DNA of 64,000 nucleotides from Verrucomicrobiales bacterium (GTDB lineage Bacteria; Verrucomicrobiota; Verrucomicrobiia; Verrucomicrobiales; DEV007). Numbering within the stretch: position 1 is the stretch's first letter; each line of letters opens with the position of its first letter. A program made the position numbers and the translations under genes. Of this stretch, positions 62,888-64,000 are shown piece after piece. The notes under the pieces were generated by a model. It ran no database searches, was not told where the DNA came from, and saw only the letters and a list, made by a program, of their open reading frames with translations. The stretch lies in assembly GCA_029213065.1 (NCBI GenBank), contig JARGPH010000023.1:36847-100846 (forward strand). The letters are read 5' to 3'.

Positions 62888-63462
62888 TTATCCAAAAATC
62901 ATGGCAAACAAAAAACAAGAAAGTCCCCCTTCTAGTTACGAAACTTGCCCTGTCGAACTGATTGCCGGTGGAGGAATAGAGTGGAGTCCCCCGAATTGGG
63001 ATCGAAAGAAGCGCCATCTCTTTATTCGGTTTTCCGTGGCAATTGATCCGAAGAAGATACATGACTACTACATCTACCGAGTTGATCTGACAATCAGAGG
63101 ACCAGATCCCTTCTTCGCTAAGACCGTGTTCCCTGCTGGCAACGGCAACGCCAAAATTGATGCACAACTTGGCGTTGGTATCCCCCTCGAACTCAACGAA
63201 TACAAGTTGAAGTTAAGGGCCCGAGTGATTTGTGAGAACAGTGACTCACTACACGTCTGCTCACATGACGAATGTCGGGAGTTTCTTCCAGCGGACGGCT
63301 CTCTTGTAATTTGTCCGGTGAACTCCGAGCGGCAGATCTCGAATGGATAACAAGCACAGGCACTCAACATCTGACCGCTGTGAGTCGAAACGCCTTTTCT
63401 GATTCGAAATCTTCCCTTACTTTCCTCCAGCGCTCTTTGTCAGATGTGAGTGCTGTTTGACG
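62888..63462 (+). mobile_element. Integron-type gene cassette 1
   Basis: The unit runs from the recombination point G|TTATCC (GTTATCC at 62887-62893) to the G of GTTAGCC at 63462. The gene starts 13 bases inside, and the 3' end carries a full attC whose inverse core GGATAAC is the exact reverse complement of the cassette's first core GTTATCC, as expected when a cassette circle is linearised between G and TT. This is strong evidence for a cassette. The integrase is not in the window. Confidence 0.87.
62901..63350 (+). CDS. Cassette-borne protein of unknown function
   Basis: A 149-residue protein, start ATG 62901, with the stop codon TAA inside the inverse core GGATAAC. It begins ANKKQESPPSSYETCPVELI, then mixed beta and loop sequence (IEWSPPNWDRKKRHLFIRFS; IYRVDLTIRGPDPFFAKTVF), and a Cys-rich C-terminal part (VICENSDSLHVCSHDECREF). 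No membrane segment or signal peptide. No family recognised. Cassette position and strand fit a mobile accessory gene. Confidence 0.72.
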   Translation: MANKKQESPPSSYETCPVELIAGGGIEWSPPNWDRKKRHLFIRFSVAIDPKKIHDYYIYRVDLTIRGPDPFFAKTVFPAGNGNAKIDAQLGVGIPLELNEYKLKLRARVICENSDSLHVCSHDECREFLPADGSLVICPVNSERQISNG

Positions 63463-63468
63463 TTAGCC
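63345..63468 (+). repeat. attC site of cassette 1
   Basis: A 124-base attC. R'' GGATAAC (63345-63351), 5-base spacer AAGCA, L'' arm CAGGCACTCAACATCTGAC (63357-63375); on the other side, arm GTCAGATGTGAGTGCTG (63439-63455), 6-base spacer TTTGAC, R' GTTAGCC (63462-63468). The arms pair over 17 positions with two extrahelical bases (a G and an A) on the 5' arm, as in known attC sites. Inner segments CGCTGTGAG and CTCCAGCG also pair. The spacer lengths 5 and 6 match the integron rule. Confidence 0.9.
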
Positions 63469-63475
63469 CTAAAAA

Positions 63476-63883
63476 ATGGAGATCGACTACAAGAAGGTCA
63501 CGGATGACGAGCACGAAGAGCTGTGCTCCTCGTTCTGCGCCGAAAACGGAGATGACGAGAATGGCATCATCCCGGATGAAGAGTTCGACCGCCTATTCGA
63601 TCACCTCGGCGCTACGCTTGCGAAGCACGGATCATTTTCCGAATCTAGTGCCGGCGACGTGGACTTCAGCGGATACAGGTATGTTGATCAGATTCCGGTG
63701 ATTCAGACGGTGGTTGATGACGACGTTGATCCGGCGGTCGCGATCAGAGCCGGATTGGAGGCAGTTTCGACGGCGCATAGACCGCTCGGCGCTTCGTTCG
63801 ATCTACATCCTCATTACATCCTGGTCACTCCACCAAACAGAGTCTATGCGACCTACGATCCCAGCGAAATCAAACTGGGCTAA
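63476..63883 (+). CDS. Acidic cassette-borne protein of unknown function
   Basis: A 135-residue acidic protein; ATG 63476, stop TAA within GGGCTAAC. It begins EIDYKKVTDDEHEELCSSFC; GDDENGIIPDEE near residue 26 resembles a degenerate EF-hand loop (first ligand replaced by Gly). The second half VVDDDVDPAVAIRAGLEAVS and HPHYILVTPPNRVYATYDPS looks mixed alpha/beta. No known family or membrane segment. It is accessory DNA by context. Confidence 0.72.
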   Translation: MEIDYKKVTDDEHEELCSSFCAENGDDENGIIPDEEFDRLFDHLGATLAKHGSFSESSAGDVDFSGYRYVDQIPVIQTVVDDDVDPAVAIRAGLEAVSTAHRPLGASFDLHPHYILVTPPNRVYATYDPSEIKLG

Positions 63884-63899
63884 CAAGATTAAACGAGGA

Positions 63900-63937
63900 A
63901 AGGGGAAAGGTGTCAGTCAAGGGGAAAGGGGGCAATC
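63900..63937. repeat. Tandem 19-base G/A-rich repeat after cassette 2
   Basis: AAGGGGAAAGGTGTCAGTC (63900-63918) is followed directly by AAGGGGAAAGGGGGCAATC (63919-63937), three differences. It interrupts the expected attC of cassette 2, and may be a small insertion or an expansion there. Confidence 0.6.
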
Positions 63938-64000
63938 AAAAAATCTTGAATAACGCAATGTTAGTTGAAGGGCGAGGTGAGCAATAAGAGATTTGTCAGC

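Larger units (their letters stand above)
63463..64000 (+). mobile_element. Integron-type gene cassette 2 (3' end not resolved)
   Basis: It begins at G|TTAGCCC and its inverse core GGGCTAAC (63877-63884) is the exact complement of its own first core. The gene starts 13 bases inside, like cassette 1. The matching R' of its attC is not clear; a GTTAG at 63960 would leave a short, poorly paired attC, or the site may extend past the window. Confidence 0.7.

Overview
The window looks like chromosomal DNA from a member of the Verrucomicrobiota (PVC superphylum). The reasons are two DUF1549/DUF1553 plus DUF1501 gene pairs of the planctomycete/verrucomicrobial type, a short ECF sigma factor followed by a FecR/LamG membrane protein, an SHD1 domain, paired STN-like repeat proteins, DUF5069, FabV, and a ribosomal protein cluster with family-atypical extensions. 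No rRNA, CRISPR array, prophage or complete insertion sequence was seen. This placement is inference from gene content, not from a phylogeny.

Layout. (1) 1-30.4 kb is a mixed housekeeping and envelope region: a nitroreductase, two related exported STN-like repeat proteins, a YidE/AspT-type transporter overlapping a truncated globin, a NarL-type two-component pair, an L,D-transpeptidase, FabV, DUF5069, a rhodanese, small exported proteins, an M10-like metalloprotease, an RRM protein, a DEAD-box helicase, DoxX, a Ser/Thr kinase with a LamG-like tail, dGTPase, an AEC transporter, a first DUF1549/1553 plus DUF1501 pair and a Gfo/Idh/MocA oxidoreductase. (2) 30.6-49.5 kb holds a CAT-anticodon tRNA and then the str, S10, spc and alpha ribosomal gene blocks, read rightwards. 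tuf, rpsN, rpmD, adk, infA, rpoA and rplQ are missing from their usual places. A gene for an exported coiled-coil protein sits between rpsS and rplV. L22 carries a C-terminal helix-hairpin-helix domain, S5 and S11 carry acidic Ala/Glu/Pro-rich N-terminal extensions, and S3 ends in a Gly/Arg-rich tail. A terminator separates rplO from secY, and a similar AT-rich element lies about 140-150 bases before both rpsL and rpmJ. (3) 49.5-56.5 kb holds a degenerate trypsin-like protein, an M32 carboxypeptidase, an AlgJ/AlgX-like SGNH protein, GNAT, SufE, TatD and a hybrid histidine kinase whose 3' end overlaps tatD. (4) 56.6-62.6 kb, leftward, holds ECF sigma, FecR/LamG protein, DUF1549/1553 protein and DUF1501 protein. 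(5) 62.9-64.0 kb is an integron-type gene cassette array: two small unknown genes, each starting 13 bases inside a GTTRRRY-type core and ending on the matching inverse core. The first is followed by a 124-base attC site with paired arms and extrahelical bases. No integrase gene is visible.

The most notable signals are the cassette array at the right edge, the exported-protein gene embedded in the S10 operon, and the coordinated extra domains on S3, S5, S11 and L22. Functions are assigned from sequence motifs read by eye; no database search was run.
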